The position numbers and the translations under genes are program-made. Below the pieces are notes generated by a model. That model had not been told where the DNA came from, ran no database searches, and saw nothing but the letters and a program-made list of their open reading frames with translations. A stretch of DNA of 5,261 nucleotides from Oscillospiraceae bacterium (GTDB lineage Bacteria > Bacillota > Clostridia > Christensenellales > Aristaeellaceae), in NCBI GenBank assembly GCA_031266295.1, contig JAISBH010000178.1, positions 1-5,261 on the forward strand, in the 5' to 3' direction. Shown here in pieces: positions 4,923 to 5,261 of this stretch (position 1 is its first letter; each line of letters starts with the position of its first letter).

Positions 4923-5240
4923 ATGAATAACGCGAATGATAACACATTAGACCTGTACCGAGCGCGCCGCCGCGAGTCCACTGCCGTCGTTACCGTGCTG
5001 GGCCGCGACCAGAAGGGGATTATCGCGAAGGTTTCCGCCGTGCTCTATGAATATGGCGTAAATATCCTCGATCTCAGTCAGACCGTGATTGGCGACGTGT
5101 TCAACATGGTGATGCTCGTGGATGTAGGATCAGGCGACTTCAACGCGATCCAAACACGGCTAGAGACGCTGGGCGAGACCATCTGCCAGCAGATACGAAT
5201 CCAGCGCAGCGCGATATTCGACGCTATGCACAGGGTATAG
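4923..5240 (+). CDS. ACT-domain protein, UPF0237 family
   Basis: This is a 105-residue small cytoplasmic protein. Residues about 20-105 are a complete UPF0237-type ACT domain: AVVTVLGRDQKGIIAKVSAV (21-40), YGVNILDLSQTV (44-55), VMLVDV (63-68) and the family-typical end IRIQRSAIFDAMHRV. ACT domains usually bind amino acids and dimerise, so a ligand-sensing regulatory role is inferred; the true ligand is unknown. The first 19 residues, polar with an RARRR run, extend beyond the usual roughly 90-residue length. The start at 4923 is fixed by GGAGG (4910-4914) 8 nt upstream; a longer in-frame start at 4887 lacks such a site and overlaps the dehydrogenase stop. The 32-nt gap from the dehydrogenase suggests co-transcription. 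Confidence 0.92.
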   Translation: MNNANDNTLDLYRARRRESTAVVTVLGRDQKGIIAKVSAVLYEYGVNILDLSQTVIGDVFNMVMLVDVGSGDFNAIQTRLETLGETICQQIRIQRSAIFDAMHRV

Positions 5241-5249
5241 GAGGCGGCT

Positions 5250-5261
5250 ATGATTGATCCG
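5250..5261 (+). CDS. Start of a downstream gene, possibly UPF0210/DUF711 partner (partial)
   Basis: Only ATG and three codons (M-I-D-P) fall inside the window. A strong AGGAGG (5239-5244), overlapping the stop codon of the ACT gene, precedes the ATG by 5 nt, so translation here is well supported. UPF0237 ACT proteins are commonly followed by a UPF0210 (DUF711) gene, which makes that the best guess. Four residues cannot confirm it. Confidence 0.5.

Noticed and set aside
1..5261. CRISPR array, insertion sequence or tRNA gene
   Set aside because: No regularly spaced repeats, transposase-like frames, terminal inverted repeats or cloverleaf sequences were seen.

Overview
The window looks like chromosomal DNA of a GC-rich, Gram-positive-type bacterium, most likely an uncultured member of the Clostridia. 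The reasons are strong Shine-Dalgarno sites, the yqeK-rsfS pair, a tight pgk-tpiA operon, and an ACT-domain regulator of the UPF0237 type followed at once by another start codon. All recognisable genes lie on the + strand. The taxonomic placement is inference from gene content.

Region 1 (about 1-430) has no credible protein gene. Positions 1-292 fold on paper into a long closing stem around five hairpins, with G-U pairs that favour the + strand. I read this as a structured non-coding RNA or a large cis-regulatory leader. I could not match it to tmRNA, RNase P RNA, SRP RNA or a riboswitch class I know. Its 3' closing arm can instead pair with 333-346, so two folds are mutually exclusive. Two short hairpins with identical CGCA loops follow.

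Region 2 (469-1708) is the most interesting part. The order is: a decayed relic of the 3' part of yqeK, a duplicated copy of the rsfS leader and first codons, a gene fusing that duplicated start to the C-terminal tail of NadD and a complete YqeK HD domain, and finally intact rsfS. This is the expected footprint of a tandem duplication with one endpoint in nadD and the other in rsfS. Later decay and a 168-bp deletion between two ATCCG sequences then reduced the left copy. The catalytic domain of NadD is absent here. The surviving yqeK appears to use a ribosome binding site and start codon copied from rsfS.

Region 3 (1709-3876) holds a strong vegetative promoter with a palindrome over its -35 box, then pgk and tpiA only 3 nt apart. 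These are consecutive-pathway glycolytic enzymes, phosphoglycerate kinase and triosephosphate isomerase. The tpiA stop codon lies in a perfect 11-bp tandem repeat. An 11-bp inverted repeat follows that may be a terminator, an operator, or both.

Region 4 (3877-5261) encodes a D-2-hydroxyacid dehydrogenase family protein of unknown substrate, a UPF0237-type ACT-domain protein, and the first four codons of another gene. By its position that last gene may be the usual UPF0210 (DUF711) partner. Spacings and Shine-Dalgarno sites suggest these three are co-transcribed.
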